Below, piece by piece: positions 25,352 through 40,300 of a DNA stretch of 64,000 bases. Within the stretch, counting starts at the first letter, position 1. Each line of letters begins with the position of its first letter. The translations under genes and the position numbers were made by a program. Source of the DNA: Bacteroidetes bacterium UBA2364 (lineage in GTDB: Bacteria > Bacteroidota > Rhodothermia > Rhodothermales > UBA2364); contig DDTM01000086.1 of NCBI GenBank assembly GCA_002344075.1, positions 11,333-75,332 of the forward strand. The letters run 5' to 3'. Under the pieces are notes generated by a model. The model was not told where the DNA came from. It did not search any database and saw only the letters and a program-made list of their open reading frames with translations.

Positions 25352-28300
25352 GGTAGGCAGTTCTGTTTCCTCATCATTCGGCACAAACGAGTTCCTCAGT
25401 CGCAGGTCGCGCACATTCAGATCAAAGCTTGTCCGTCCAGTTCCTGAACCTTTCACATAGAATACGATTGATTCGAGGTCGTCTGGGAGCAATGTACCAC
25501 CCGCAGTCCGTTTGAACTGAGTAAAGAAGTAGCGGTGTACGCGGCCCGTTGGGGTTAGCGTAATGGCCGTCCGGAACAGGTCGCTCCAGTCTGTGCTCTT
25601 CTTCTTAATGGCCACCTCAACAGTTCCGGTTCCTTGTGCAAAGAACTCGATCTGATCGTACTGACCAGTTGGGCTACCCGGTGCGGCATTGAGTACCTGA
25701 CGGCCCCAACCCGGCTTGAAGTAGCGAGACAGGCTTACGAAGTCACTTCCAGCCACACCCGAAGTTTGACCCGATATACGGGCGCTCCGTTCAAGGGTTT
25801 TGTAACCACGTAATTCAGCAGCGCTGGCCTGCGGTGTTGTTGCGAAGGTTACGGCTCCCCCGTTCGGGTTATGTGCCCAGATACCATCTTGCATATAGAC
25901 CTGATCGCGGTCTGCATTGGTGGTATTGGAAACTTCGAGTTGTACGTCGAAGACATTACCTGTCGGAACGATCACCGTTTGGGTGGTTTGCGTTGGGTTC
26001 AGCGTGAGTGTCCAATCTTTTTGTTCGGCAATACCTCCTTCGTTACGGGTAACGGCGCCTTTGAGTCGGAGGCTGGAAGCCCCTGCTCCGTTCTCTACTA
26101 CTAAGGTTAAGCCCCCGTTCTCATAGGTTGCACTCTTCACAAAGACATTCGGTACTGCTGGGGCAGTGGTCCCACCGTTAAGGTAGGTGATACTGCCGCC
26201 ATCTTGCTGTAGTTTATTCAGCACTTCTTTCACCAAGAACTCGGCATATTGTGGTGCCGTACCCCAGAGTTGGAAGTTCAGCACATTGGTTGCACCAGAC
26301 GGAATTTTGTATTCCGGCAAAGTGAATCGACTATCCACAACATAACCTGAAGCCGTTTTGTAAGCCACGAACGAGATGGCGCAATCTGTCATACCGTCGC
26401 GGTTGAGCTTGGTAGTGATGAAATTATTACCATTGATCGTCATGGTCGTTACAGAAGCAAGCGAGGATCCAGCAAGGCGGTCGCAGGTTTGTTTAGAGTG
26501 CTGATAGACCGCCGCCGAGGTTTGGGTAGCGATACCCGCTGCAATCCGGCGATTACCCGTGCTATAATCCATTCCATAAACTGCACTTGCATTCGAGACG
26601 TTTGGATTCAAAATACCATCTGGCGTGGAAGTAGTGGAGGTTGCATTTTCCGGACCAGTGGTCGGGAAAAAGACTTCCAATCCTTCAGGCGGCATCATGG
26701 CGTTTTGGATGGCTTCTGCAACTGTGGCAACGGGTCCGGCGAAGGTTACAATATTCTTCAGGACATTGGTCTGTAGTCGTGTAGCCTTCTTCACATTCCA
26801 ATCGAACAGTGCGGTAGCCAGTTGGACGATTCGTGAACCATCGGACTCTACCCCACCTTGATGGGCAGGCGTACATGGAACCGGACTAATGATCGAGGCA
26901 GCCACGTTGTTTGCCAAGTTATCATCGGCACACACTTGGGCAGAGTTGCCACATCCTACGGTTGCCACATTAACGATAGACTCGGTCGCATTTGCATTTA
27001 CTGTTGCTTTAATCGTGATAGACTTAGACTGCCCGCTCGTTAAGGTTCCTACATTCCATGTTCCAGTAGCAGCATTGTATTCTGCGGAAGAACCAAAAGG
27101 TAGGAAGGAAAGTCCGGTCGGAAGTTTGTCATTTACCACAACATTCGCGGCTGCACCTGGTCCGTTGTTGCGAACGGTTACGGTGTAGGTCACCATTTCA
27201 CCTGCATTCGGGGTGGCTTTATCCACTGTTTTAGACATTGCCACATCAAAGCCCGGATTTTGCTGTGCCGTAACAGTGGTAGAAACCGTATTGGAAGCAA
27301 CTTCGGACACTCCTGTAGCGCTTGCATACGCTGTATTGGCAACGATTCCCGAAGCGGGCGCGGTACCACGCAAGGTCAGGCTACGGCTTTCGCCTGCATT
27401 CAGAATACCTGGAAGCGTGATACTACCTGTGCTCGGCCATGCTTGGTATGCGATGCCATCCAGCGAGTAGGTTACGTTTGTCAGGCTGTTATTTACAGCC
27501 ACATCACGAACATTTACATTCGAGAGGGTCGTATTGCCTGTATTGCGTATGGCTACGGTATAGGTGAGTGTACTATTGGCTGCAACCTCTGCCGGAGCCG
27601 TCTTGGTAATGGCCAAATTGCTTGTGCTGACCGAACCAATCGTGACGACATCTTCAGAAGTATTGTTCGCGGTATTACCATCGTTTGCAGCCGCTACGGT
27701 TACGGTATTCTTCAGTTGTGTTCCTTGTGCCAAGCCAGCAGCTACATTCACATCGAAGCTCATGTAGCGCGAAGTATTGGCGCCCATTGTTCCCGGCGTG
27801 AAGGAACACGTGATCACTTGACCATTCACCGAACAGTTCCATTCTGCAGCAGGTTTTACGCTACCCACAGCAAACGTCATGCCTGATGGGAGTAGATCCG
27901 TGAAGCTCACACCTGTTGCAGGTTGCGTACCTACGTTGTGAACGCTGAAGAAATAAGTAAGGCTTCCTGGAGCATTCACCTGTTGTGCAGATCCTTCCTT
28001 CACCACCACCATATCGGCACTGTTTGGAACGGATCCTACATAGGTTACCTCAACCGCATTATTATTTGCCGGATTGTCGTCTTGCGTCGCATTCACCGTT
28101 GTTACATTCGTCAGGGAAGTACCATTTGGCACCGAGCCAGAAACAGTCGTATTAATGGTGACCACGCTCGTGGTAGCCGGAGCAAAGTCCGTACCCTTAT
28201 AGGTACAAGTCAGTTTCTGCCCATCTTGGACGCAGTTCCAGTCGGCACCATTTGCACTACCGGGCACATAGGTAACACCGGAGGGCAGGGTGGTGGTAAA

Positions 28301-31300
28301 GGACACACCCTTGGCAGGTTGCGTTCCAACATTCGAAGCAAAGAACGTGTAGATCAGATTCCCACCCGGCGATACCACATCAGGAGAATCGCTAATGGCA
28401 ATCGTCATATCAGCTCCACTGGCAGGCGTACCTACCACCGTCGTTTCGGTATCATAGTTATTTGTGGCGTTTGTATCGTTGGTGGCATTGACCACAACGT
28501 TTGCAAACAGGTTCGTTCCACCTGGCAAGCCCGGCGCCACATCCACATCGAAGGAAGCGAAGCGGGTCATACCCGGATTGAAGTTACCCGGCAAGAAGAT
28601 ACAAGACACCACCTGACCACTATTCGAGCAAGCCCATTCTGTAGCGGAGGCCACTGTAGAAGGCTTAAAGGTTACCCCATTCGGCAATACGGTGGTGAAA
28701 GTGACGCCTTGCGCTGCCACACTGCCAATATTCCGTGCCGTATAGATGTATTTATACGTTCCCGGAGAAGTGGCTGGCGTTGGCGCACTGGTCATGTCTA
28801 TCGTCATGTCTGCCCCTGGCATCATCACGATTGGCTTGAGGGTCACAGAGCTGGAAGCGGGGCCGTTCGGGTCGGTCTGATCCATTGTTTCCACCGTTGC
28901 GGTATTCACAATATTGGCTCCTGCGGCAACGGCTACACGGATTTTCAGTTCTTTCGAGCTGCCCACATTCAGTGTGCCCACATTCCAGAGGAAGTCTCCG
29001 GCATTCGGATTATAGCTGGCTGCGTCATCATCCGAGATGTAGGTCAGACCTGCTGGCAACTGATCACGTACCTTCACATTGGTGGCGGTCGAAGGCCCAT
29101 TATTCGTTACACGAAGGGTAAACGTTACCTCTGCTCCCTGCATCGGCGTTTGTTCGGAGACTGTCTTCGAGAGGGTCAGGTCAGCCAAACCAGCGCTGGG
29201 TTGCGGGGTCACGGCCACGATAGCGTATCCCGGTGTTGCATCAGGCATGTTCGATTTAGCAACGATGGCTACATTGGCAACTGCAAGGTCTTTGGTCACC
29301 AATGCATCGAACTTCAAGGTCATTTGTGTTCCCGGATCCAGAATACCCGCGTTCCAATTAAGCCCATCGAAGGTGCCAGCAGAATTCAGGTCTGAACTCG
29401 AAACCTGCACGGAAGACGGAATAAACTGGAGGCTTGGCGGGAAGAGATCCCTCACCACAACACCGGTTGCCTTGTTCGGGCCATTGTTTTTCAGCGAAAG
29501 AGTAAATGTAATGGTTTCACCAACTTTTGGAACCGGATTACTGACGGCTTTCGTCAGTACCAAGTCTGCTGGATCAATCGCACCACAGTCTGCACACCAT
29601 GCCGCATAATTGCCATTGTTCAACGGATTCGGGTCTTGGTTATCTGCATAGGCATTGATACCATTCTCGCGGAAGCCTTGTTGACCTACTTTCACAATCA
29701 TTTCGACCTGTGCCTGTGCACCACTATTGATGGTTCCTAAGGTCCAAAGGCCCGTAGCGGCATCATAGATTCCTGCCCCACTGGTGGACACCAATGTGGT
29801 TCCATGAGGCAATGGGTCTTTCACGCGAACGTTCGTGGCGTTTTCCGGCCCATCGTTATAAACTGTAATTGTGAAACTGATATCATCACCTACCCGTGGT
29901 GTCGCGTTCGATACCGCTTTGGTAGCACGGAGGTCTGCACCTGTGCGAGGCGTCATCATACGCGGTGTAACCGTTACCGAGGCTACGTTTTGCGTATCGT
30001 CGCGCTGGTCCATTCCGGTTACGGAGGCAAAGTTCACCATTGGGTTCATACCCGTCACCTTTGCCTTCACCGTCAGGGTTGCTTTTCCATCAATAGGCAG
30101 CGAAGCCACATTCCAGACATTGTCACCACCCACCGGATTGTAGGTCGCATCGCTGGAGGAGATGAAGGTTACCCCACCCGGCAAGAGATCGGTAACGGCC
30201 ACATTGGTTGCCGTATTCGGACCTGCGTTGTAGAGTTGGATGGTAAAGGTAATATCATCACCCAATGCCGGAATTTGCTCATCCACCGTTTTGGTGATCT
30301 TGAGGTCGGCAATCCGAGAACCACATTCCACACACAGAATGGCGGAAGCATAGTTATTAGAAGGATTACGATCGAACTCATTCACAGCAACCAATTGGAC
30401 GGCATTTGCCACCGTGCCTTTCACCTCGGCTTTGCCTTTGAAGGTGAGGGTTACGGTTTGGTTGGCCGGAAGAGCGCGTACAGACCATTCTCGGGCAGCT
30501 TCGTCATACGTCCCAGAAGAGGCCGAGGCCGATCCATTCGTGTACTTGATTCCTGCCGGAAGCAGTTCTTTCACAACAATATTGTTTGCATCATCCGGCC
30601 CTTGATTCGTCATGGTGATCTGGAAGGTCACTTCCTCGTTCTGGTTCACCGTAGCCGAAGTCTGGCCATTGGCTTTTTTCACTAGTACAATATCCACCTG
30701 AGGCGATCCTACGGCGGTTGTGATTACCGCTTGGTTATCGGTCGGATCGGGATCTACCTGATCCAACTTGGAGATCGTTGCGATATTGGTCACCGTTGGG
30801 CCTTGCAATACCTGTGCTTTGATTTTCAGGGTTGCATTTTGGCCGACAATCAGGTTGCCGATATTCCAGATGCCTGTACTTGGATCATAGGTATCTGTTG
30901 GGTCGCCATACGAATGGCTGACATACTGTAAGTTCGGCTGCAACTGATCCGTCACTTTGATACCTGTAGCAATGGCAGGCCCTTTGTTTGTGACCGTTAG
31001 GGTGTACTCAATGGTCGAACCAATTACCGGACGGTTCTGATCCACCGTTTTGGTAATGGCAAGATCAGCCATCTTCTTCGGTACAATTACCGCCTTGCCG
31101 CAGTTGTTCGAACCATCCGGATCGGATTGATCGAAGCTGTGCAAACAGGCCGTATTCACCACCGAAAGCGGGGTTGTCAGGGTTGCAGTCAGTTCCATAG
31201 TAGCGCCTTCAGCCACTTTTAGGTTGCCAACGGTCCAGATTCCTGTATTCTTATCGAAGGTACCTTGGCTCGTTTGGTGAATCTGATACTGTAAACCTTG

Positions 31301-34300
31301 CGGCAAGACATCCGAGATCTTCACATTGGTGGCCGGATATGGTCCTTGGTTATCCACCGTAATGGTAAAGAGTACGTTTTCGCCTACTTCCGGATTCGCT
31401 TTATCCACCATCTTCATTACACGAATATCCGTGGACATCCGGATTTCGGTCGGCATGGTATTGTCTGTCGGGTCGCCATTTCCATCTGGATCAGGGTCTT
31501 TACCCATCACCGACTCGTCGCGTACCGGAGTTCCGGTGGGGCTGGTTCCCGTTGCAATGGCAGTATTGAAGTACGGAGCCGGACTTAGTGGCGGATTCAC
31601 ACGTACTGTCACCTCGATCTGGTCGGATTGTCCGGGGTTCAGCCTTTGTGCGGCAGCCAGAAGATTCTGGTTGCTTGTTCCATTAAAGGCCGGATTGGTC
31701 GCCAGTACTCCACCCAATGATTTAGGGGCCGAAACGACACTAACCAAGGCTTGACCAAATGTTCTGGCCAGATCATCTGTTACTTGTACGTTGTTCAATA
31801 CCACACGGCCATAGTTCTTAACGACAATCGTGAAGGTGATGTCGGTGGTATTATCTGGATTCAGTTTGATCTTTGACAGGTCTTTTGCCACCCCAATGAG
31901 CGGGAGTTCGAAAGAAACAGGTGTTGGATCATTTTCGCCCGTCTCAAACGGATTGCCATTGTTGTTCGGATCCGGCTCGGTACCAGCATCTGATACGTCG
32001 GACGTGGGTGTACCACCAGGACCTTGCGCCGAAGCCATCGCACTGTTTGCAAACGGTCCGGTGAACGAAGCACTCGGTTGCACCTGCACCACAATCCGCA
32101 CGATACCTGTTGTACCCTTCGGTAAGGTACTCGAAGCAGCCGTCAGCAGACGAATGTCATTCGTAAGTGTATTCGTTGCTTGATTATAGGCATTGCTGGC
32201 AAAGGCATTATTTAATGTCAGCGTTCCACCGATTGGTTGCTGTGTAACGGTGGCCGAAGTCACCCGATAAGCCAATACTGGTTGTAAGAGTGCGCCTACA
32301 AAGGTTTCTTTCAGGTCATCGGTAATCTGAACCGTTTTCAGGTCCACATCACCGAGATTCTTAATCAACAGGTCGTATGTCACTTTGTATTGACCGCTTG
32401 GGATCGTAGCATCTTGGGCCGGACCCACTACACTCACAACCTGTTTCGCAATACCTATGACCGGACGTTCGTTGAAGGAAACCGGTGTACCATTGTTATT
32501 ATTCGTCGGATCTCCGTCGCCATCCGGATCTGGATTCGTCGGATCACTTGGATTATAGTTCGAGGTATCTGTGGTATTCGTTCCGTTCGGCCCACGTCCT
32601 GTACCGATGGCGGTATTGGTGAATGGCCCGAGGTTACCACCCGGCGTAACACGTACAGTAAACATGATCTCGGCCCCTTCACCTGGATTCAGGCGTCCGC
32701 TCGACAGCAGGTTGATGTTTGCCACCCCATTAAAGCCGTTGTTGGCAACCAAAGCTGTCGGGCTTGTTGACGGATTGACGACCGTTACCGGCGCTGCACC
32801 CAGAACTTGGATTGCAGTTGCGCCGCCTGGTTGGCCTACCCGATAGGTTGTACCGAGGTTATCCGTTACCTGAACGTTGTTCAATACACTCAAGCCCATG
32901 TTTTTGACATTCACCAGATACGTTACATCGTAGGTTCCATTGTTGTTATTCACCACATTGGTAACCGTTTTCGCAACGCCAATAACAGGAGATTCAAACG
33001 TGACGGGGGTTACATTGTTTTCCCCGTTTTCATTTGGATCACCATCTCCATCTGGATCTACCAGACCGTTATTAGAGGTATCCCCGGTCTGGCGTCCACT
33101 TGGGCTGTCTCCGGTAGCAATTACGGCGTTATTGAATGGTCCACGATTGTTCTGACTGGGTTGTATCCGTACCACCAAACGTACTGTCGCAGATGCTCCC
33201 GGCGCCAACGTATTGCCCGGCGCCAACATATTGGTGTCGTTCACCAAGTTATTGATCGCTTGAACATAGGTATTACTGAGGAAGTTATTGTTCAAAGACA
33301 ACGCGCCAGAAACAACCGTCAGGTTTTGTACACCATAAGAGAGTACCGGACTTGTCTGGCCAGCAACAAAGGTTTTATGGAGGTCTTCGGAGATCTGAAC
33401 ATTTTCCAGATTTACCGTTCCGAGGTTACTCACTGTGATGTCGTAGGCCACATCGAATGCACCATTTGCGGCTCCCGTTACCGAGGCAACCACCTTGCTC
33501 ACCCCAATTACAGGTGCATCTTCCAGATAGATCGGCAGTGCTCGGTCATTATCCGTCACCACATTCCCATTTGCATCCGATGCTGTAGCTGTCGCGACGT
33601 TTGTAAACGGCCCACGATTGGCCACAGACTGGAGGCCCGATAAGGTGACCAGCATCCGAATGGTGGCTACGGCGCCTGCATCCATTGTAGAACCCGCGCC
33701 TCCCGTCAAGAGGTTATTATTACCCGTTCCGGTAAAGCCGCCATTTAAGGCCAACACAGACTTGCTGTCTGCCGAGAGCGAACGTACCGAGCTGATCGCA
33801 ATCGGAGCAGGGAAGGCTGCGCGTAAGTCGTCGGTTGCCTGAACATTGGTTAAGCGAACCGTACCTGTATTCATTAATCGCACGTCATAGGTCACGACAA
33901 ACGTTCCATTGCCCTGATCTACTACTTCAATCACTTGTTTTTCAACATCTAACGATGGGACACCAAAGCCAAAGTTCACGTCATCCTTTGCAAAAATGGT
34001 TTCGTTCAGCGGCGTGGTTCCTTGTGCCGTTGCAATGTTGTTGAACTGACCATTTCCGCTCGGGCGTACATTGGTTACTGTGAATCGGATGGTTGCGGTT
34101 CCATCTTCAGCGAGGGTTGCCCCATTGGCCAACAAATTGATCGAACCGGATGGTGTGCCGGTAAAACCAGAGTTGAAGCCACCGTTTCCACCAGAACCAC
34201 TTGCCGTTCCAGAGAAGGTCACGGTTCCACCCGTAATGGTTCCATGACTTACAATCGGCGTGGTTACATTGTAGAATGTGTTTTGTAGGTTGTCGGTCAC

Positions 34301-37300
34301 TTGGAAGCCGCTCAGATCCACGTCTCCGGTATTGGTAACCACCACTTCAAAACTCATGTTATACGTTCCGTTGCCGTTTGCGACCACATTGGTCAGACGT
34401 TTGTCAATGATCAAATCAGGGTTTTCGCTAACGATAACGGTTTGAACAGGATTCGAGAGTACCGGACCTGTTGGATCGTCGGGCGACGAAACTTGGGCAC
34501 GGTTCTCAATGATACCCGTTGCATTTTGCGGAATGCGTCCGCTGATCGTAATGGTCAGGGTTCCACCCGGAGCAAGCGGCATCGGTGCTGCAGCGAGGTT
34601 CAGTACGCCCGGCCACGGAGATACGCTTGGGCCTCCATTAATGCGGTAACTTGTATTTTCGAGCGTCACATTATCCGTTACCGTAAGGGCGTTCGCATTT
34701 GCAGAACCGTCATTACGGATGGTTAAGGTGTACGTCAGTATGTCTTTTTCTTTTGCAGCAATCAGATCTACCGTTTTAGAGATCGCCAAATCGGCACCAT
34801 TTATCACGGTTGTTACTTCGACAGACTGTACTGGGCCGGACGGGTCTTGCGGCGACGAGGCAGAAGCAATGTTCTTGATCACTTTACCCTGAGAGGTTTG
34901 ATTCACCGTTCCGCTTATCGAGAGCGTAAAGCTCTCACCTGCTGCCAGGCCACCTATTGGCGTTACGACGGTACTACCGTTCCATGTACCGCTGCCGGTT
35001 GCCTTGCCCGCCAAAGTATAGATCGGGTTGTTCAACTCAAGGGCTTGCGGGTCATTAACGGTTACAGTTTCGGCATTTGCCAAGCCGTCGTTTGTCACCA
35101 CAATGGTATAGGTAAGTGTTTCACCCACTTGCGCTGCGGTCTTGTTCACCACTTTGGTAATGGCCAATTTAGCGGTTCCAATATTGGTATTAACTGGCGG
35201 TGTAGAAACAGGAGCACTTGGGTCTTGCGGCGAAGAAACCGTGGCCACGTTCTTAATAAGCGTGGCTTGCGCACTTGCAGGCACGGTTCCACGAAGGATT
35301 ACCATGAAGGATTCTCCGGCAGCAAGCCCACTATTTGGTGTGACAACCAAGCTACCCGTCCAGTTGCCATTTCCGGTTGCATCACCTTGGAGTGTATAGG
35401 TCGGATTTGTCAATACCATAACATCCGCATCATCCACTGTCACGGTATTGGCCGTTGCAGTTCCGTCGTTGCGAACCGTAATGGTGTAAGTCAGCAAGTC
35501 GCCTGGCTTGGCAGCCGTTTTGTCCACTGTTTTGGTAGCGGTTAGTTTTGCTGTTCCAACAGTGGTGGTTACCGGATCGGTTTTTACCGGACCAGACGGA
35601 TCTTGCGGCGAAACCACCGAAGCTACGTTTTCAATGACCGAACCTTGCGCGGTTTGCGGAATGACACCGGAAATCTGAACCGTTACACTTTCACCCACGG
35701 CAAGCCCACCAGCGGTGAAACCACTCAAGGTCAGTGATCCCGTCCAAGCACCACTACCAGAGGCATCTCCACTCAGTGCATACTGTGGATTCGTCAATAC
35801 AAGCGCCTGTGCGTCATTCACTGTTACACTGGTGGCATTTGCAGCGCCCTCGTTACGGATCGTGATGGTATAGATCAAAGGATCTCCGGGTTTCGCTGCC
35901 GCTTTGTCCACTGTCTTAACGGCCACCAATTTAGCCGTGCCAATCACCGTTGATACCTCGTTGGTCGTCGTCGGACCCGAAGGATCTTGTGGCGACGAGA
36001 CGATGGCCGTATTGCGCATGGCACTTCCCTGTACCGTTTGTGGAATGGTTCCGGAAATCGTAACCACAATTTGTTCTCCCGGAGCCAGACTACCGCCTGT
36101 AAATCCGGTGAAGGTTACATTACCTGGCCATGATGCCGACGGTGTCGGGGCTGGAACATCGCCCGTAATCTGGTAGGTTGGGGAGGTCAACGCAAGTGCA
36201 GCTTGATCGTTGATGGTCACACTTGTCGCTGCCGCATTACCATCATTACGGATGGTGAGCGTGTACGTTAGCGGATCACCAGGCTTGGCTGCAGTCTTAT
36301 CTACTGCTTTAGTCGCATTCAAGTCTGCCGTATTCACCAACGTGGTTACTTCCTGTGTAGTCGTTGGCCCTGTCGGGTCTTGCGGAGACGTAATCGTTGC
36401 CACATTCTTGATCGCCGAGTTAAGGGCTGCTGCCGGAATGGTTCCGGTGATGGTCACCGTTGCCGACTCGCCCGGCGCCAGGTGACCGCCTATAAAACTA
36501 TTCAGTGTCAGCGAGCCAGTCCAAACCCCACTACCGGAAGCATCTCCCGATACCGCATAGGCTGGGCTGGTCAGTTGGAGGGCGCCTGCATCAGCAATGG
36601 TTACACTGGTTGCTTGTGCCATACCATCGTTTCGCACTGCAATGGTATAGACAATGGTATCACCCACTTGTGCTGTCGTTCTGTTTACGGTCTTCGTGGC
36701 ATTTAGGTCTGCCGTTCCAACGGCTGTCCGTACCGGATTCGAGGTACTCGCACCTGTAGGATCACTGGGTGAAGAAACCTGTGCAGTATTTTCGAGCAAT
36801 TTGCCCAACTGACTGGCTTGCACAGCTCCACGAATGGTGATGGTGGCTGAAGCACCTGCAGGAATAGGACTGGCAAGGGTGATCACACCTGTCGCTGGCC
36901 ATGCCGTCGTCGGACCGGCATTCACACTATATGTTGCTCCGGCCAAGGTAGAGGCCAATACATCGGTTACTTGTACGCCCGTAGCTGGACTGCTTCCGAT
37001 GTTGTTTACTGTAATTGTATAAGTAAGTACATCGCCCGGCATGGCCATATCACGATCTACCTGTTTGGAGACGGTTAACTTGGCTGCCCCGATAACGGTT
37101 TGCGATACTGGCGTGGTTACGGGACCAGTTGGATCTTGTGGCGAAGAAACGGTTGCCACGTTATCCAATGGACGACCTTGCAAAGATGCCGGAACCGTAC
37201 CACGTATGGTTACGACAACCGACTCACCTTTGGCCAAGCCACCACCTGCAAAAGTGCTGATGGTTGTACTACCCGTCCATGCGGTAGAGACTGCCGTAGC

Positions 37301-40300
37301 ATCGCCAGATACCGTAAATGTTGGAGAAGTCAGTTGAAGCGCTGCCGCATCGTTTACGGTTACACTTGTCGCATCTGCATTTCCATCGTTCGTCACCGTT
37401 ATGGTGTAGGTCAGTACATCGCCTACTTGGGCGGCAGTTCTATCTACGGTCTTGGTTGCGTTCAAGTCTGCTGTACCAACGGCTGTTTGAACCGGAGCCG
37501 TTGTTACGGGGCCTGTTGGGTCTTGTGGCGAAGAAACGGTTGCCGTGTTCGTCAGTACCGTACCAAGTGCCGATTGCGGTAAGACACCGGTGATAGTCAC
37601 CGTCATGTTCTCGCCTGCGGTGAGGCCACCTGCTGGTGTCACCGTCAGACTGCCCGTCCAAGTACCACTGGCCGGTGTTCCACCGACAACCGCATAGGTT
37701 GGGTTTGTAAGGGCCAATGCATTGGCATCATCCACCGTCACGGTATTGGCTGTAGCCGAACCGATATTGGTGATGGTGATGGCATAGCTAATGGTGTCAC
37801 CCGGCTTTGCGGCCTGACGATTGACGGTTTTGGTGGCGCTCAGGCGTGCGGTTCCAACAGCGGTTTCGACCGGAGGCGTTTGCTTCGTACCGGTTGGGTC
37901 TTGCGGCGAGGATACCGACGCTACGTTGCGCAATACAGTGGATTGTGCCGAGGCCGGAACCGTACCCGTAATGGTTACGGTAAAGGACTCATTCTGTGCC
38001 AAGCCACCACTCAGGAACTGAGCTGCATTTAGTGTCAGGCTTCCTGTCCAGTTTCCACTGGCGGTTACATCACCCGTGATGGCATAAGTCGGGCTGGTCA
38101 GGGCGAGTGCCTGCCCATCATCCACCGTTACTTGTGTAGCGGCTGCAGTTCCGTTGTTGCGCACCACAATGGTATAGGTGAGCGGATCACCCGGCTTGGC
38201 CGCTTGCTTATCTACCGTTTTCGTTGTCGAGAGGCTCGCCGTTCCTACAGCCGTCTGAACCGTTGGGGTTACAGTCGGTCCGGTGGGATCTTGTGGCGAC
38301 GTAATTTGTGCCGTATTGCTAATAACCGTGCCTTGTGCCGAGGCCGGAACCGTGCCTGTGATGGCAAGGGTTACAGACTCTCCCGAAGCAAGGGCGTTAC
38401 CCGCAAACTGGGCACCGCTCAAGGTTAGGCTTCCAGCCCATGCACCTGTACCCGTTGCATCACCCGTAAGCGCATATGTGGGGCTGGTAAGCGCCAATGC
38501 ATTCTGGTCATTGATGGTTACTTGGGTGGCATTTGCCGGACCGTCGTTGCGTACCACAATGGTATAAGTAACCGTATCACCTGGTTTCGCAGTTGCTTTA
38601 TCTACTGCTTTAGAAGCACTCAGGTCTGCCGCACCCACCGTTGTTGTAACTGGCGGCGTGGTAAACGGACTGCTTGGATCTTGTGGCGAGGTTACTTGCG
38701 CCACATTCGAGATCACAGAACCTTGAGAAGAAGCAGGAACCGTACCTTGAATGGTCATTACCACCGATTCACCCGGAGCCAAATTGCCCGCAACAAACGT
38801 AGAGAGCGTTAGTGATCCCGTCCATGTACCGCCACCAGAAGCATCTCCCACAATATTATAGGTTGGACTGGTCAGATTGGTGGCCTGAGCATCATTGATC
38901 GTTACACTTGTGGCAGGACTATTGCCTTCGTTCCGGACGGTGATTGTATAGACCAAGACATCGCCCGGCTTAGCAGCCGCTTGGTTTACGGTCTTAACAG
39001 CCGTAATCTTTGCGGTTCCAACAACGGTACTAACCGGATCGGTATTGGCCGGACCAGTTGGGTCTTGTGGCGAAGACACTTGTGCAGTATTCGTCAAGAC
39101 GCGGCCTTGGAACGAAGCTGTCACGTTACCCGTAATTTCGATCCGTAGGCTTTCACCACTTGCAAGTCCACCACCGGTAAAGGTGGTCAATGTCAGCGAA
39201 CCAGTCCAGTTCCCAGAACCAGTTGCATCGCCAGAGACCGTATAAGTCGGGTTTTGCAACGAGAGCGCCCCCCCATCTGTGATGGTCACTTGGGTGGCCG
39301 GGCTGGTTCCTACGTTGGTTACATCAATTGTGTAGCGGATGGCTTCGCCCACTTGTGCAGCGGTTTTGTCCACACGTTTGACAGCCACCAAATCTGCTGT
39401 TCCGATTACAGTTTGTACGGGCGGCGTCGTTACTGGCCCGGTTGGGTCGTTCGGAGCAGTAGCCTGCGCCACGTTATCAATGGCACGACCTTGGAAGGCA
39501 GCACCCACCGTTCCGGTAATACGGAGCGTAATGCTTTCACCAGCAGCCAAGGTACCACCGGTGAGGGTTGGCGTGATGGTTCCCGTCCATGCACCCGATC
39601 CTGTAGCGTCCCCAGAGAGCGTATAAGTTGGGGTATCTAATTGCGAGGCAATCGGATCATTAATCGTTACAGCTGTTGCAGCACTGGTTCCATCATTCCG
39701 TACCACAATGGTATAGGTGAGAGACTCACCCACGCGGGCTGCTGTCTTATCAACGGTTTTGGTAATATTTAGATCAGGCGTACCTACAGCCGTCTGGACT
39801 GGGGTCGAAGGCTTAATACCTTGCGGGTCATCTGGCGAGGACACTTGCGCAATGTTCTCAATGACACGGCCCTGCCATTCAGGATGAACAGTACCACGAA
39901 TAATAATGGTGATGATATCGTTCGGAGCAAAGTTACCGCCCGTAAAGGTAGTAATGGTTTGTGCACCCGTCCAAGCTCCAGCACCAGTGGCATCTCCGCT
40001 CATCGTAAACGTCGGATTATTCAATACCAGTACGCCCGCATCAGAAACATTGAGGCTAAAGGCTGGCGCATTTCCTTGGTTACGAACCGTGAGGGTATAG
40101 ACAATTTCGTCTCCCACGATAGCCGCATTACGATTCACCACTTTCTCGATCGTAACGTTCGGAACCCCGATACAAGTTTTAACCGGGAGCGAGGTTTCTG
40201 GGCCGCTTGGGTCATCCGGCGAATCCACTTGGGCCGTGTTTTCGATCACGCGACAACACAAACTCGTCGGAATCGTCCCTCGAATCACCACATTCACCGT

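Noticed and set aside
27923..29395. Long plus-strand open frame of 490 codons opposite the giant gene, and others at 29804-30685, 32807-33643 and 39254-39640
   Set aside because: They lie fully opposite a clear coding sequence, are rich in Arg, His, Cys and Trp, resemble no family and recur because the repeats below them recur. They are shadows of the codon pattern.
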